This document shows positions 55,117 to 64,000 of a stretch of DNA of 64,000 nucleotides, piece after piece (within the stretch, counting starts at the first letter, position 1; every line of letters begins with the position of its first letter). The DNA is from Clostridiales bacterium UBA1738 (lineage in GTDB: Bacteria > Bacillota > Clostridia > UBA1381). The stretch is taken from the NCBI GenBank assembly GCA_002315735.1, contig DCIA01000004.1, positions 62,001 through 126,000 on the forward strand. Direction: 5' to 3'. Made by a program: the position numbers and the translations under genes. The notes under the pieces were generated by a model. That model ran no database searches. It was not told the origin of the DNA and saw only the letters and a program-made list of their open reading frames with translations.

Positions 55117-55467
55117 TTACAATACAAATATTATCGTCGAAGCCAAACATAACAACAAAGAAAATGCTTGTCTATTTGATATTTTTTCTTTAAAAGAAAT
55201 CAGTCCAAGCAGTGCTGAAAATATTATTGTTCCTCCCGACAGTACCGGAAACTGCACCGTTGCAGGCAGTCTTCTCGGTTTTGCACATTCCAATTGAAAC
55301 ATATATGAAATACTGCTGATTATTGCCGAACCTATTATTGTACCATATATTTTTGGCTTCATTTTAAGAACACTTGTGTTTCCTTCTTCAAACTGGTATG
55401 TTTTTGTAAGTGCAAAATTAATTGCACTTACAAAAGTTGCAAGAAATACCATTATGTAAAATATCAT
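55117..55467 (-). CDS. EamA/DMT-type membrane protein, about one third of normal length
   Basis: The 116 residues have one membrane helix at the start (FYIMVFLATFVSAINFALTK) and three at the end that match the last helices of an EamA transporter (QFPVLSGGTIIFSALLGLIS). A complete EamA protein has ten helices and about 290 residues, so the middle appears deleted in frame near GNTSVLKMKPK. A natural four-helix SMR-type protein cannot be ruled out. GAGGTAATG precedes the start, directly after the GH38-like gene. Confidence 0.6.
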   Translation of the reverse strand: MIFYIMVFLATFVSAINFALTKTYQFEEGNTSVLKMKPKIYGTIIGSAIISSISYMFQLECAKPRRLPATVQFPVLSGGTIIFSALLGLISFKEKISNRQAFSLLLCLASTIIFVL

Positions 55468-55468
55468 A

Positions 55469-58258
55469 TCACATTACCTCAACTGTATAAATCTTGCCTT
55501 TGCCGACACTTACTTTGATTTGGTTATTTGAAACTTTAAGTTCTTCTCTTACTTTACCGTCTAAACGGATTGATTGTGCTTTTGTTGTGTCAAAGCCAAG
55601 TGTGATTGTGCCGTTTATTGTTTCTTCTGTTGGGTTATATACTCTTATGATTGTTGTGTCGTTATCCGACTTTGAAACAGAACTTAAAATTAAGTTATCA
55701 CCATCAATCTTAACAAAGCTATTTTCTGGTCCAAAGATACCTTCTTGCTTGCCAAATTCGCATACTTTAAGTGGTGCATTAAACGCCAATCCTTCGTTAT
55801 AAAGCCTAGCATTTTCCCAAGTATCTGTATGTGGCATAAATGCGTATCTGTATGTTAGTTTTTGCAAATCTTGTGCGCTTTCGTCTCCCGGATATTCCAT
55901 CCAAAGTCTATTATCACAAGCAATTCTAAGTCTTGTACCTCTAACAAGTCCCATAGCAACTGTTGTATTTTCATCATTTTCAAGGATTTCATAATCCTTA
56001 GTAGCATCAGTTAGAATTGCAAATCCGTTATCCTTATCAACTGTATCGCACCATAATTGGAACGGATGACGAGCAAGTTCATTTCCTCTAACCTCACCAA
56101 TTACAGATGGTTTTGTTGGGTATTCGCAAACCATAAATGAACCTTCTGCATAAGTCTTTTCAGCATTTAGACCTGTTGGCATACAAACCTTGAAATAGTG
56201 GTCTTTTGCAGTATTATCAATAGTTGTTTCTACCTCTAAGAACTTGCTTCCCTTTTTAAGCGTAAATTCAACAGAAACAGGCATATCAACCAATGTTTCA
56301 TTTCTTAGTTGTTTTGCAAAGTCATAGTCTTTTGGAAGTTTCATTGTTAAATCTACCTTAAACTTAACACATAATGGACCGTTTACAGTAGTTGCAACAT
56401 TTGCTCTTTCACCAATACTTGTGATGATTCTATCACATGGGATATTATCATAAGTCCACATATTACCTTTATCGCCCATATCCATAAAGTAGTTAAGGTT
56501 TTCATATACCTTGCCGGTTTTCTTATCTGTCATATTAACAGTACCATCAGGATTAACCTTTACTCTTATGAATTCATTTTCTGCTTGGTTTGCTCCCGTT
56601 AGCATATTATTTGCAAGTATTCTCGGAGCATCCCAATCCTCGTGTGGATATGGGTAGATATTCTTTTCTGCCCACTTAATCTTGAATGTCTTATATCCCA
56701 TAGCAGGAATATCATTTGCTTCAAAGAACAAATGTACCTTAGTAGCATAGTAAGGCATATTACGGCTTCTTGGGTGATAGATACCGGCTCTTACATTTTC
56801 TTTTCTTTCAACCTCTTGAACTTTAACAGGGTTACCGTTCATATCTTCAATTATGATATATTTAAGTATTACATTGTTAGGGATATCAACATATGCTTCT
56901 ACAATGTCACTTCTATCAAAAGAAGATGGGTTATGTACCGCTAAGAAGTATTCTGTGTCCTCCACCTTGCTTGTATTGATTTCCTTTGTTATGTTTTCTA
57001 AGCCTTTTCGTTCTAATCCCTTTGCGATAATGCCGGCTTGAGATAGTCTTGACATTTCACCATCCACTAATGTTTTAGGGCCTAATCCGTGCATTGAATC
57101 GTGGGCATGGCTTTGGAATAGAAGTGTCCAAATCTTTTCAAGATATGTTGTAGGGTATTTTGCCAAACCGAACTTCCAAGCAAAAGTGCTCATAGGTTCT
57201 GCATAGCGGACGGTTGTATTTTCTGTATGAGAGTTTTCTATCATAACCTCGGGATGAGTTGAGAAAACATCTGTATGAATACTTCCTACAGGGCCATCAC
57301 GCATAGGGCCTTTTACAGTATCTAAATCTTTTACTTCTTTTATCTGTTCTTTTAGTTCTGTTAGGTAGTCTGTAAGGGTTGAGTGAACAATTTCAAGTTC
57401 ACCTTTATATTCCTTTTGAAGTGCCTTAATAATCTCAGGAGTTAATGGGTGTGGCTCGGTAAAGTCTGTACCCTCAAACATAAGTACACAGTCAGGGCAT
57501 GCAGTACCTTCAACAGTCTTTAAAGCACGGTCCATACCTTTTCTCAGATTTTCAGGATGATATGAAGTTTCAGGGTCTAAAATATCATAGAACCAACCAT
57601 AGTCGTCCTTATTTGCTGTATGGAATGGCTTACCAAGTTCACCCCAAGTATATTGCCAATCCTTATGCCAAGCATCCTTATCATATACAATCGGAATATG
57701 ACCTGCAAAGAAGAAGTTCCATCTTGCTTCCGGGCCCAAATGAGATGCCAATGCTTTTGTTCCGTCAGGAGCTTCCCATATGAACTCATAGTATTTTGAC
57801 TTTTTAGGATCCATATATTTGTAGAATACAATATTATCAATATCAAAGTCAGCATAAATTTGAGGAAGTTGTCCTATTTGACCAAACGAGAACACATTGT
57901 AACCGCAGTTTAGTGGGTTACCGAATTCCTTACATTTTTTTGTTCCGTATTGGATATTACGAACAACCGATTCGCCTTGAATAGGAGCACAGTCAGGTAG
58001 AGTAAACCAAGGTCCGATTTCAAGTCTGCCATCAGTTACATACTTTTTAACCGTATCACGCATTTCAGGGCGTATGTCAAGATAGTCCGCAATCAATGTT
58101 AGCTGTCCATCGCATAAAAAAGAGCGATAATCAGGCTTTGTTTCCATAATTTCGAACAGATTGTCAAATAAATCCACCAATCTCATTCTTGTTCTTTCAA
58201 ATTCCCATCTAAACTCTCTGTCCCAGTGAGTATAGGTTACGATATGTACTTTTTTCAT
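55469..58258 (-). CDS. GH38-family protein with a non-canonical active site
   Basis: The 929 residues have GH38 layout: zinc ligands YTHWDREFRW (His11, Asp13), GPWFTLPDCAPIQGESVVRN, FSFGQIGQLPQIYADFDI, and SHAHDSMHGLG (His386), then the family's beta domains. The position of the catalytic nucleophile and third zinc ligand, Asp in the usual GYxPDxFG, is Phe123 here (GYNVFSFG). Either the protein uses another residue or it is not a hydrolase of the normal type. No signal peptide. AGAGGTGAATAAC precedes the ATG, which overlaps the stop of the SGNH remnant. Confidence 0.88.
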   Translation of the reverse strand: MKKVHIVTYTHWDREFRWEFERTRMRLVDLFDNLFEIMETKPDYRSFLCDGQLTLIADYLDIRPEMRDTVKKYVTDGRLEIGPWFTLPDCAPIQGESVVRNIQYGTKKCKEFGNPLNCGYNVFSFGQIGQLPQIYADFDIDNIVFYKYMDPKKSKYYEFIWEAPDGTKALASHLGPEARWNFFFAGHIPIVYDKDAWHKDWQYTWGELGKPFHTANKDDYGWFYDILDPETSYHPENLRKGMDRALKTVEGTACPDCVLMFEGTDFTEPHPLTPEIIKALQKEYKGELEIVHSTLTDYLTELKEQIKEVKDLDTVKGPMRDGPVGSIHTDVFSTHPEVMIENSHTENTTVRYAEPMSTFAWKFGLAKYPTTYLEKIWTLLFQSHAHDSMHGLGPKTLVDGEMSRLSQAGIIAKGLERKGLENITKEINTSKVEDTEYFLAVHNPSSFDRSDIVEAYVDIPNNVILKYIIIEDMNGNPVKVQEVERKENVRAGIYHPRSRNMPYYATKVHLFFEANDIPAMGYKTFKIKWAEKNIYPYPHEDWDAPRILANNMLTGANQAENEFIRVKVNPDGTVNMTDKKTGKVYENLNYFMDMGDKGNMWTYDNIPCDRIITSIGERANVATTVNGPLCVKFKVDLTMKLPKDYDFAKQLRNETLVDMPVSVEFTLKKGSKFLEVETTIDNTAKDHYFKVCMPTGLNAEKTYAEGSFMVCEYPTKPSVIGEVRGNELARHPFQLWCDTVDKDNGFAILTDATKDYEILENDENTTVAMGLVRGTRLRIACDNRLWMEYPGDESAQDLQKLTYRYAFMPHTDTWENARLYNEGLAFNAPLKVCEFGKQEGIFGPENSFVKIDGDNLILSSVSKSDNDTTIIRVYNPTEETINGTITLGFDTTKAQSIRLDGKVREELKVSNNQIKVSVGKGKIYTVEVM

Positions 58259-58733
58259 ATGTTATTCACCTCTAAAAATTGATTTAATATTCTTGCAATT
58301 CTTCTATGTCCTTTATCATTTGGATGCAATCCGTCTGCAAAATACCGCTTATTTTGCGAATCAATATTAGGTTGCATACCGCTCATCGCAAATAAATCAA
58401 GAACTGGAATTGAATACTTTTCAGTTTTTTTCTTATCACATCAAGATACTCTCTTAATGTGTTTCTCTTTAATCCAATTTCATTTACCACTTCATCTTCC
58501 GTCAACCGATGTAATAGTGTCATAAATATTATTGTTTTTGACGGATATTTTTCAATTAGAATTCTCATCAAAGTATCACATGACCCACAAAAACTATTTG
58601 TTGTTTCTTTTATTTCTCCGAAAGGTACATCTCCATGTCCCCAAAATCGTTTGTTCCTCTGAATACTACTGTCAAATCAACATCCTCCTGCATATATGGT
58701 ATAATTTTTATTTTATCGCTTTTTAATATTCAT
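58255..58733 (-). pseudogene. SGNH/GDSL hydrolase remnant with a deletion and two frameshifts
   Basis: A good start (AAGGAG before ATG at 58733) opens MNIKK and then the frame is lost. Next, SDKIKIIPYMQEDVDLTVVF and GTND, VPFGEIKETTNSFCG, EKYPSKTIIFMTLLHRLTED and FADGLHPNDKGHRRIARIL form an SGNH enzyme without block I. Frames shift at about 58636-58642 (two extra bases in GGGGACATGG) and in a run of seven A (T run near 58427-58433), where eight would keep the frame. The gene is not functional as written. Confidence 0.8.
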
Positions 58734-58749
58734 AATTAAATCTTTCTCC

Positions 58750-60654
58750 TTAATTTTTTAAATATTTTAGAATATAGTATAGTGCAAAATCTTGGTCGTT
58801 TGCCCATTCATCAAAGAATTCTCCTCTTTCCCCGTTAATCGAATACGGATAAACATATGCGCAAGATGCACTACCATCTGGATTAAAAAGGCACAAACAA
58901 TTTCTAAGATTTTCTTCTGCTTTATTGCGATATTCGTTATCCTTTGTTAATTCATAATAATTTAAATAACTAAGTCCCGTTAATGAACTCCAATAATGTG
59001 GAAATGTATCTCCATACAACTTAGCTTTTCCAAACCAAAAATCATCCCAATGTCTTATTGCCGTTTCATTTAGGTGATAGTCGGGTTGATTTCCATTAAA
59101 TCTTTCTAAAACATCAATTTGTTTTTCGGAATCTTTAACGTACTCTTTAGAATTGGTTGCAAGCATATATTGAGTTATCATTGTTGCACCGGGAGTTACT
59201 ATTGTTTGTTCATAATTGACCTCATGAGGCGGATAATTTGTTCCGATTTTTACCATATTTTTTATGTGTTCTGAATATAAGTCAAGCACTTCTTCTGTTT
59301 CTTTAATCTTGCCTGCCTCTTTCAGCGACTTAACCGTTTCTGCTAAAAACCAGCCATTCGGATAAAACACATTTCCCCCATCACAATAATATCTTTTTAT
59401 CACTCTTACCATAATATCTAAATAGTTTAGATCTTTTTCAAGAATATATAAATCATTCAAAAACATTACTGCCCAAGAATAGTTATATAATCTGTAATTC
59501 TTGTTATTATGATTTATTCCGTTATAAACCTCTCCTGTTGCACTGTCAATATACTGGTCAAAGAAAAACTTCTTATATCCCTCCAAACTATCCCGTGCAA
59601 TTTTATCATCATTATTCTTTAAGTATTCAGCAACAAAAAGTGCCATTCCGATTCTTTCACGAAGTGCATTATGGTCATACCAATTACTGTCATGATATAT
59701 TTTCTTTTCCTTCGTATCATATACCAAATATGCACCATCTAAAATGCTATTGTCGTGGCATTGTTGGTTCTTTATAATGTAATCTACACGACATTCAACT
59801 AGTTTTTCAAGTTTAGGGGACACGAAAACTCTAATAATTGTAGATTTATTACCACTATTTATTAAAAATTCGTGTTCTCCTAACCTTTTTGGCATATATG
59901 TAAATTTATTAACATTGACAAATAACTCATCTCCGTCTAAAAATACCATTGACTCTTTATTTATTTCAATTTCTATATTTTCATCTTCAAAAACCGTATA
60001 ATGTTTAGCCTTAGGCAGTATTATATCATATGCATGAAGTTTATTCTCAAAATCCTCATTCCCTTTATGAAAGAATACTTCCCATTCTAAAATATAACTT
60101 TCACCCGATTGCAATACAAATGCATTGGGATGAAGAATAAAATCACCCCTATCATTTGCCATCTTATCCAAATCACGTTCAACACTATATGAGTCTATGC
60201 TTCCTTTTGTTAGTACTAATCCTAAATTTATATCTGAAATTCCCATTTTAAGAGCATTTACCCACATTGTGTTTTCTCCACACCAAATATGAGCGTTACA
60301 ACGATTGGTCATACAAACGTCCGCAGCGTCATAACTGTCATTAAAAGTTGTATATATTCCCAATTCTCCTTTTCCAATAAAAACAGGAGCGTTTGTTGTA
60401 TTTGTAAAAGAATATATTTCGACAAATCTATCGTCTTTTATTTGTCTTACAACCTCAATATCTAATTTTTTATTTTTATATTTGACAACAGCTCTCTTTT
60501 CTGTTTGAGCAAAAGAGTAAAGTTCTGCATCCTTTATTGTTCCCCAAACCGCTGTACCTTCAACCCAGTTCATATTGTATTGGTCATTTTTATTTATTAA
60601 CGACTTTATCCCACCTGTTGCTTCATCATAAACAATACTAAAATCATTTTTCAT
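58750..60654 (-). CDS. Six-hairpin (alpha/alpha) glycosidase-like protein
   Basis: About 634 residues. The first 250 are beta-rich (DEATGGIKSLINKNDQY, FVEIYSFTNTTNAPVF), followed by a helical barrel with repeats such as NYSWAVMFLNDLYIL, YPNGWFLAETVKSLKEAG and HYWSSLTGLSYLNYYE. This is the architecture of six-hairpin glycosidases; no exact GH family is recognised. No signal peptide. The start is taken at 60654, six bases after GGGTGA; a GTG three codons upstream is possible. Confidence 0.7.
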   Translation of the reverse strand: MKNDFSIVYDEATGGIKSLINKNDQYNMNWVEGTAVWGTIKDAELYSFAQTEKRAVVKYKNKKLDIEVVRQIKDDRFVEIYSFTNTTNAPVFIGKGELGIYTTFNDSYDAADVCMTNRCNAHIWCGENTMWVNALKMGISDINLGLVLTKGSIDSYSVERDLDKMANDRGDFILHPNAFVLQSGESYILEWEVFFHKGNEDFENKLHAYDIILPKAKHYTVFEDENIEIEINKESMVFLDGDELFVNVNKFTYMPKRLGEHEFLINSGNKSTIIRVFVSPKLEKLVECRVDYIIKNQQCHDNSILDGAYLVYDTKEKKIYHDSNWYDHNALRERIGMALFVAEYLKNNDDKIARDSLEGYKKFFFDQYIDSATGEVYNGINHNNKNYRLYNYSWAVMFLNDLYILEKDLNYLDIMVRVIKRYYCDGGNVFYPNGWFLAETVKSLKEAGKIKETEEVLDLYSEHIKNMVKIGTNYPPHEVNYEQTIVTPGATMITQYMLATNSKEYVKDSEKQIDVLERFNGNQPDYHLNETAIRHWDDFWFGKAKLYGDTFPHYWSSLTGLSYLNYYELTKDNEYRNKAEENLRNCLCLFNPDGSASCAYVYPYSINGERGEFFDEWANDQDFALYYILKYLKN

Positions 60655-60674
60655 CATTTTCACCCTATCAAAAC

Positions 60675-61967
60675 TTATTTTTCTGCAAACATTGCTGCTC
60701 CGAATGCCGCTTCTTCGTCATATTCCATAACGGAAGTATCAAGCATAAAAACATCTTTTATTGTGTCTAATAAGACAGAGTTTTGCTTTACTGCATTTCC
60801 CGATGCAACAGCTTTTGTTATTCCTTTAAGATTCATTTTTTCATACATATTGTACAGTTCGTTAACCATGCCTAGTATTGTGCCGAAAATCATATTTGAC
60901 GGAAGAAAATTACTATCGGTGATATTTTCTATTTTTCCGTACATATCAGCCTTTTCTCTATTCCCACAAAACTGAGTATGGACCTTCATACTAGATTTGT
61001 TTTCGTATCCAAGTTTTGCAAGTTTGTTCATGGTCTCATACTGTGACACATCTTTTCCTACACATTCAAAATAATATTCACGGAAAAATCTTTCAACTAT
61101 TGCATACGCTCTGCCACCACACAGAGCCGAACCTACCAATAAATAATTGCCATTAATATATGGCCTTGTTTCTAAGCCATTTATTTCAACATAATTCTTG
61201 ATAATTGCTGATATTTGACTTCCTGTACCAAAATTCACTAAAATCTTGTCACTAGCTGTTCCAATCGTCCCCAAGACACTTGCCTGATTATCGCCTATGG
61301 CATTAGACACAGGAATATCTTTATACAATCCAATGGTTTCACATTTTGATGTAACACTAGGTAATTTCAAATCAAATGATATTTTATTTATTGCATTAAC
61401 ATCAAATTTTTGGTTTTTTATATCAAACAATCCTATACTTGCAGCATTGGACGAGTGGCAAAAAGGTTTATTCAGATTACAGATTCGCATAGTGATATAA
61501 TCCATTATTGTACAAAATGATTTGGCGTTATTAGCTATCATTTTATTCTTTTGCAAATAATAATGAGTTGCAAATCCATATCCTGTTGTTATCTTATACC
61601 CCGTTAAATTGGATATTTCCTCACAATATGTTTTGTCGGTATCATTTATTTTTTGACTTCCATACTCATTTTGCCACGTATATAGAGGCGATACTGCAAA
61701 GCCTTCTTCGTCAAAATAAACTATTCCGTGCATTTGTCCCGTAATTCCAATGTTAGATATGTTGTATTTCTCCAAAACGCATACCAAAAGTTCATTCACA
61801 ACAGATAAAATAATATCAGAATCCTGTGTTTTTCCAAGACCGTTATCTATCCAAGAATCATTCTTTTTTGTAAAACTTTCTATTAATTGTTTCTTTTCAA
61901 CATCAACCACTGCCCCACAAATTGTAGTCGTTCCTATATCAATCCCTAATGAAAAATGTTTTTTCAT
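60675..61967 (-). CDS. FGGY-family sugar kinase, sedoheptulokinase/xylulokinase-like
   Basis: The 430-residue kinase has the ASKHA signature SLGIDIGTTTICGAVV, IGITGQMHGIVYFDEEG (the QMHG motif seen in ketose kinases), GDNQASVLGT, VNFGTGSQIS and the closing DEEAAFGAAMFA. The size fits sedoheptulokinase better than xylulokinase (about 500). Its ATG overlaps the stop of the GH32-like gene (TGATG), so the two products are coupled and the kinase probably acts on the sugar that enzyme frees. Confidence 0.85.
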   Translation of the reverse strand: MKKHFSLGIDIGTTTICGAVVDVEKKQLIESFTKKNDSWIDNGLGKTQDSDIILSVVNELLVCVLEKYNISNIGITGQMHGIVYFDEEGFAVSPLYTWQNEYGSQKINDTDKTYCEEISNLTGYKITTGYGFATHYYLQKNKMIANNAKSFCTIMDYITMRICNLNKPFCHSSNAASIGLFDIKNQKFDVNAINKISFDLKLPSVTSKCETIGLYKDIPVSNAIGDNQASVLGTIGTASDKILVNFGTGSQISAIIKNYVEINGLETRPYINGNYLLVGSALCGGRAYAIVERFFREYYFECVGKDVSQYETMNKLAKLGYENKSSMKVHTQFCGNREKADMYGKIENITDSNFLPSNMIFGTILGMVNELYNMYEKMNLKGITKAVASGNAVKQNSVLLDTIKDVFMLDTSVMEYDEEAAFGAAMFAEK

Positions 61968-63922
61968 CAAATTTCTCCTTGTATTTTTGAAATAACTCCA
62001 CTTACGCTGTCCGTACTACCAACGGTCAAAAGTTTTGTCGGTCTAAATTCTTTTCTATCCGAAGCAAGAGTATGCTTTCCGTTTATCTCAACATCTATTA
62101 CAGTACTTCTTATTTTCTTTACAAAGGTAATTAGTATCCTTATTCTGTTAGTATCCTCTAGTTTAACATTAGGTATTGAAAAATTTACCGAGTTTACCGG
62201 AATATCATTTATCTCTGTTTGAGTGTAAAATTCTTTATCAGATTTTTCAAACTGCTCATACATAGGCAATATGCTTTTTGATAAACAACCAAACTCAGCA
62301 TCAGAGATTTGCACTGTACATTTTTTCGAATCAAATTGCAAATTACATACTTTTTCATCACTTGAAAATTGCAATGCAACTACATCACTTTTAGGAAGAT
62401 TTATTTCAAAGTAATAATCTTTGTCGGAATCAAAACTTACTTCATTTTCAAAAGAACCGATTTTTTCTGTCTTTGGCAGCATTTCTTCTACCCATTTTGT
62501 ATTTAATGTTCCCTTAGCATCTTGGATTAATTCCCTATGGCAAATAATGCTTGCCCAGCCTACACCATTTAACCATCCTGCCATAAGCCTTCTGTTATTC
62601 TTATATTCACAGACCATCGGCACTGCTAATCCGTCATAAATATTTTCATTAAGTTCGTATGCCGAAATAAACTCTTCGCTATTTTTTAATGTTCTAAAGT
62701 AACCGGTAAATCCAATAATTAAATACTTAAATCCATTCCATTCAAAATAAGATGGACACTCTGTTGTATTTTTCATTATTTTGTTTAGAAATTGGATTGA
62801 ATTTTCACTCTTTACAAATGGCTTCCCCAATCCATCGGAATCCCAAATACCATCTTTTCCGTATCCCGAAAATAATTTTAGTTTGTTATCTATGACATAT
62901 ATACTTGGATTTCTGCTCTCGTGAAAAACCATTTCACATGGCGTAAAGATTTTGCCGTCAATGCTTTCGGCATATGTTGCTCCTACCGGCAGTGCATTTT
63001 CTAAGAATATTGCGCTAAACGACTTTGGCAAAAAAGCATTGCCCTCAGCATTAATACTTGCAGTTTGTTTCTCTTTTTTCCCTTCATATCGCTCCGTATG
63101 CAGCCCATAGCTCATATAATATTTATTTTCATAGAAAAACATTGTACCTGTGCCAAAGGATTTCCATGGTTTATCAATTTTATCAATCGGTTCTTGTTCA
63201 CACCAATCCACTAAGTTTTCCGTTGTCATATGCATTATATAGTGAGCTCCGTTACCGTTTCTGCTCCCGTGATGACGTCTATCAAGAAGATACATTAGAT
63301 GATATTCACCGTTATAATAAAAATTCATAACATCTCCCGAATATGCATTGTAATAATAAGGAGAAATATATGCAGAACTCATTTTCTCATCAATATTGTT
63401 ATACTTTTCTTGCAGTTTTATATCATATAAAGAAATATTATCGGGATAATTTTCAACAATTTCACCGAAAATATCGCAAAAGCAGTCAAGTCCGCTATTT
63501 TCGTTTATTACAATTCCGTCTTTTGATATGGCTCTTATCCAACTGCCATCAAAATACAGTCCAATTTCATCTTTCATACAAGGATGTGAAAAAGGAATTC
63601 TTAATTTATATGTTTTTTCACATTCTTTGTCAATTGTTCTCATCGAAAACACTACATCTAAAATAGTCTCCTCTTTTTCATTATAGAAAAAACAACCTTC
63701 ATTTTTTAGCTCTATAATGTCGTTTCTGTCATCATTCGCAGATGCAACAAATGAACTAATGGTCAAACAATTTGGCAATTCAAGGATGATCTTTTCGGAA
63801 TGAATTTCTTCAATATTTGAAATCATTATTAGAAAAGGCTTGCTGCATCCGCCTATCGTTTCAACACTTGCTTTATTCTTTTTTTCCATCTCATAACATA
63901 GTATTTTTCTATGTAACTTCAT
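61967..63922 (-). CDS. GH32-like five-bladed beta-propeller enzyme
   Basis: The 651 residues include an N-terminal beta region of about 175 residues, then a GH32/GH43-type propeller: SGDVMNFYYNGEYHLMYL (Asp197 at the nucleophile position), ESRNPSIYVID (Arg-Asn-Pro where GH32 has Arg-Asp-Pro) and TECPSYFEW (Glu388 of the EC motif), followed by a C-terminal beta-sandwich. GH32 enzymes release fructose from fructans. The changes around the active site suggest a variant substrate. AAAAGGAATATTAT precedes the start. Confidence 0.78.
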   Translation of the reverse strand: MKLHRKILCYEMEKKNKASVETIGGCSKPFLIMISNIEEIHSEKIILELPNCLTISSFVASANDDRNDIIELKNEGCFFYNEKEETILDVVFSMRTIDKECEKTYKLRIPFSHPCMKDEIGLYFDGSWIRAISKDGIVINENSGLDCFCDIFGEIVENYPDNISLYDIKLQEKYNNIDEKMSSAYISPYYYNAYSGDVMNFYYNGEYHLMYLLDRRHHGSRNGNGAHYIMHMTTENLVDWCEQEPIDKIDKPWKSFGTGTMFFYENKYYMSYGLHTERYEGKKEKQTASINAEGNAFLPKSFSAIFLENALPVGATYAESIDGKIFTPCEMVFHESRNPSIYVIDNKLKLFSGYGKDGIWDSDGLGKPFVKSENSIQFLNKIMKNTTECPSYFEWNGFKYLIIGFTGYFRTLKNSEEFISAYELNENIYDGLAVPMVCEYKNNRRLMAGWLNGVGWASIICHRELIQDAKGTLNTKWVEEMLPKTEKIGSFENEVSFDSDKDYYFEINLPKSDVVALQFSSDEKVCNLQFDSKKCTVQISDAEFGCLSKSILPMYEQFEKSDKEFYTQTEINDIPVNSVNFSIPNVKLEDTNRIRILITFVKKIRSTVIDVEINGKHTLASDRKEFRPTKLLTVGSTDSVSGVISKIQGEI

Positions 63923-63943
63923 ATAATATTCCTTTTGTATCTA

Positions 63944-64000
63944 CTATTCCCAATCATATTCGTCTACGCCAAAACTGCTTTCCCATTTTTGCGGGGTCTT
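63944..64000 (-). CDS. C-terminal end of an unidentified gene (partial)
   Basis: The last 18 codons read KTPQKWESSFGVDEYDWE before the stop at 63944, 21 bases upstream of the GH32-like gene. It is too short to identify. Its position makes it part of the same cluster. Confidence 0.6.
   Translation of the reverse strand, partial: KTPQKWESSFGVDEYDWE

Overview
The window is AT-rich Gram-positive DNA that fits an anaerobic, endospore-forming member of the Clostridia. The evidence is SpoVM, SpoVT and a PdaA-type deacetylase (sporulation), [FeFe]-hydrogenase maturases (HydE, HydF, HydG) with a TM1266-type regulator, the DapL route to diaminopimelate, a type III glutamine synthetase, an XerS-like recombinase, and strong AGGAGG-type ribosome binding sites with occasional GTG and TTG starts. 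No genus can be named from the sequence alone.

Layout. (1) 1-7 kb, minus strand: a sulfur/cysteine block (Rrf2/CymR-like regulator, mnmA, cysK, metY remnant), lysine synthesis (dapL, dapF 3' part), and fused fragments of pyrG, hydF, hydG and hydE behind a TM1266-type regulator. Almost every gene here is broken, either by a homopolymer frameshift or by a large internal deletion joining the front of one gene to the back of the same or the next gene. (2) 7-15 kb: tRNA-Arg, a 50-residue membrane peptide, spoVM, then minus-strand housekeeping genes rpiB, tsaB, tsaE, a coiled-coil protein, coaD, rsmD, recG, fakA-like and asp23. (3) 15-34 kb: xerS-like, rhaA, a Nudix hydrolase, mtnN and a PRTase; then the plus-strand run gdpP-rplI-dnaB-tilS-ftsH-DUF1858-CNNM/CBS, rodA, a lipid glycosyltransferase, and a three-gene purine-salvage operon whose first gene is a catalytically dead glutamine-amidotransferase homologue. 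(4) 34-44 kb: glnN behind a promoter-proximal attenuator, pdaA-like, tRNA-Met, a 1.5 kb cassette flanked by copies of the htpG 3' end, htpG, leuS, rsfS and spoVT. (5) 44.6-64 kb: tRNA-Pro, a Tn916/phage-type integrase, RHS debris, and a long minus-strand carbohydrate-degradation cluster: two GH38 enzymes, a beta-helix protein, two SGNH hydrolases, an ADP-ribosylglycohydrolase-fold enzyme, a six-hairpin protein, a GH32-like propeller, an FGGY kinase and a HAD phosphatase.

The most informative observations are: a pseudo-amidotransferase coupled to an ECF S component and hpt; a GH38 protein with Phe at the nucleophile/zinc position; a strong intrinsic terminator between a consensus promoter and the glnN start; a cassette at the 3' end of htpG whose repeat differs from the resident gene only at third codon positions; a 23-residue SpoVM gene coupled to an unknown membrane peptide; and the clustering of gene lesions in two segments (0.2-6.7 kb and 46-58.7 kb) while the middle 40 kb is intact. 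The lesions include genes normally essential (pyrG, mnmA), so sequence or assembly error must be separated from real decay before biological conclusions are drawn from those two segments.
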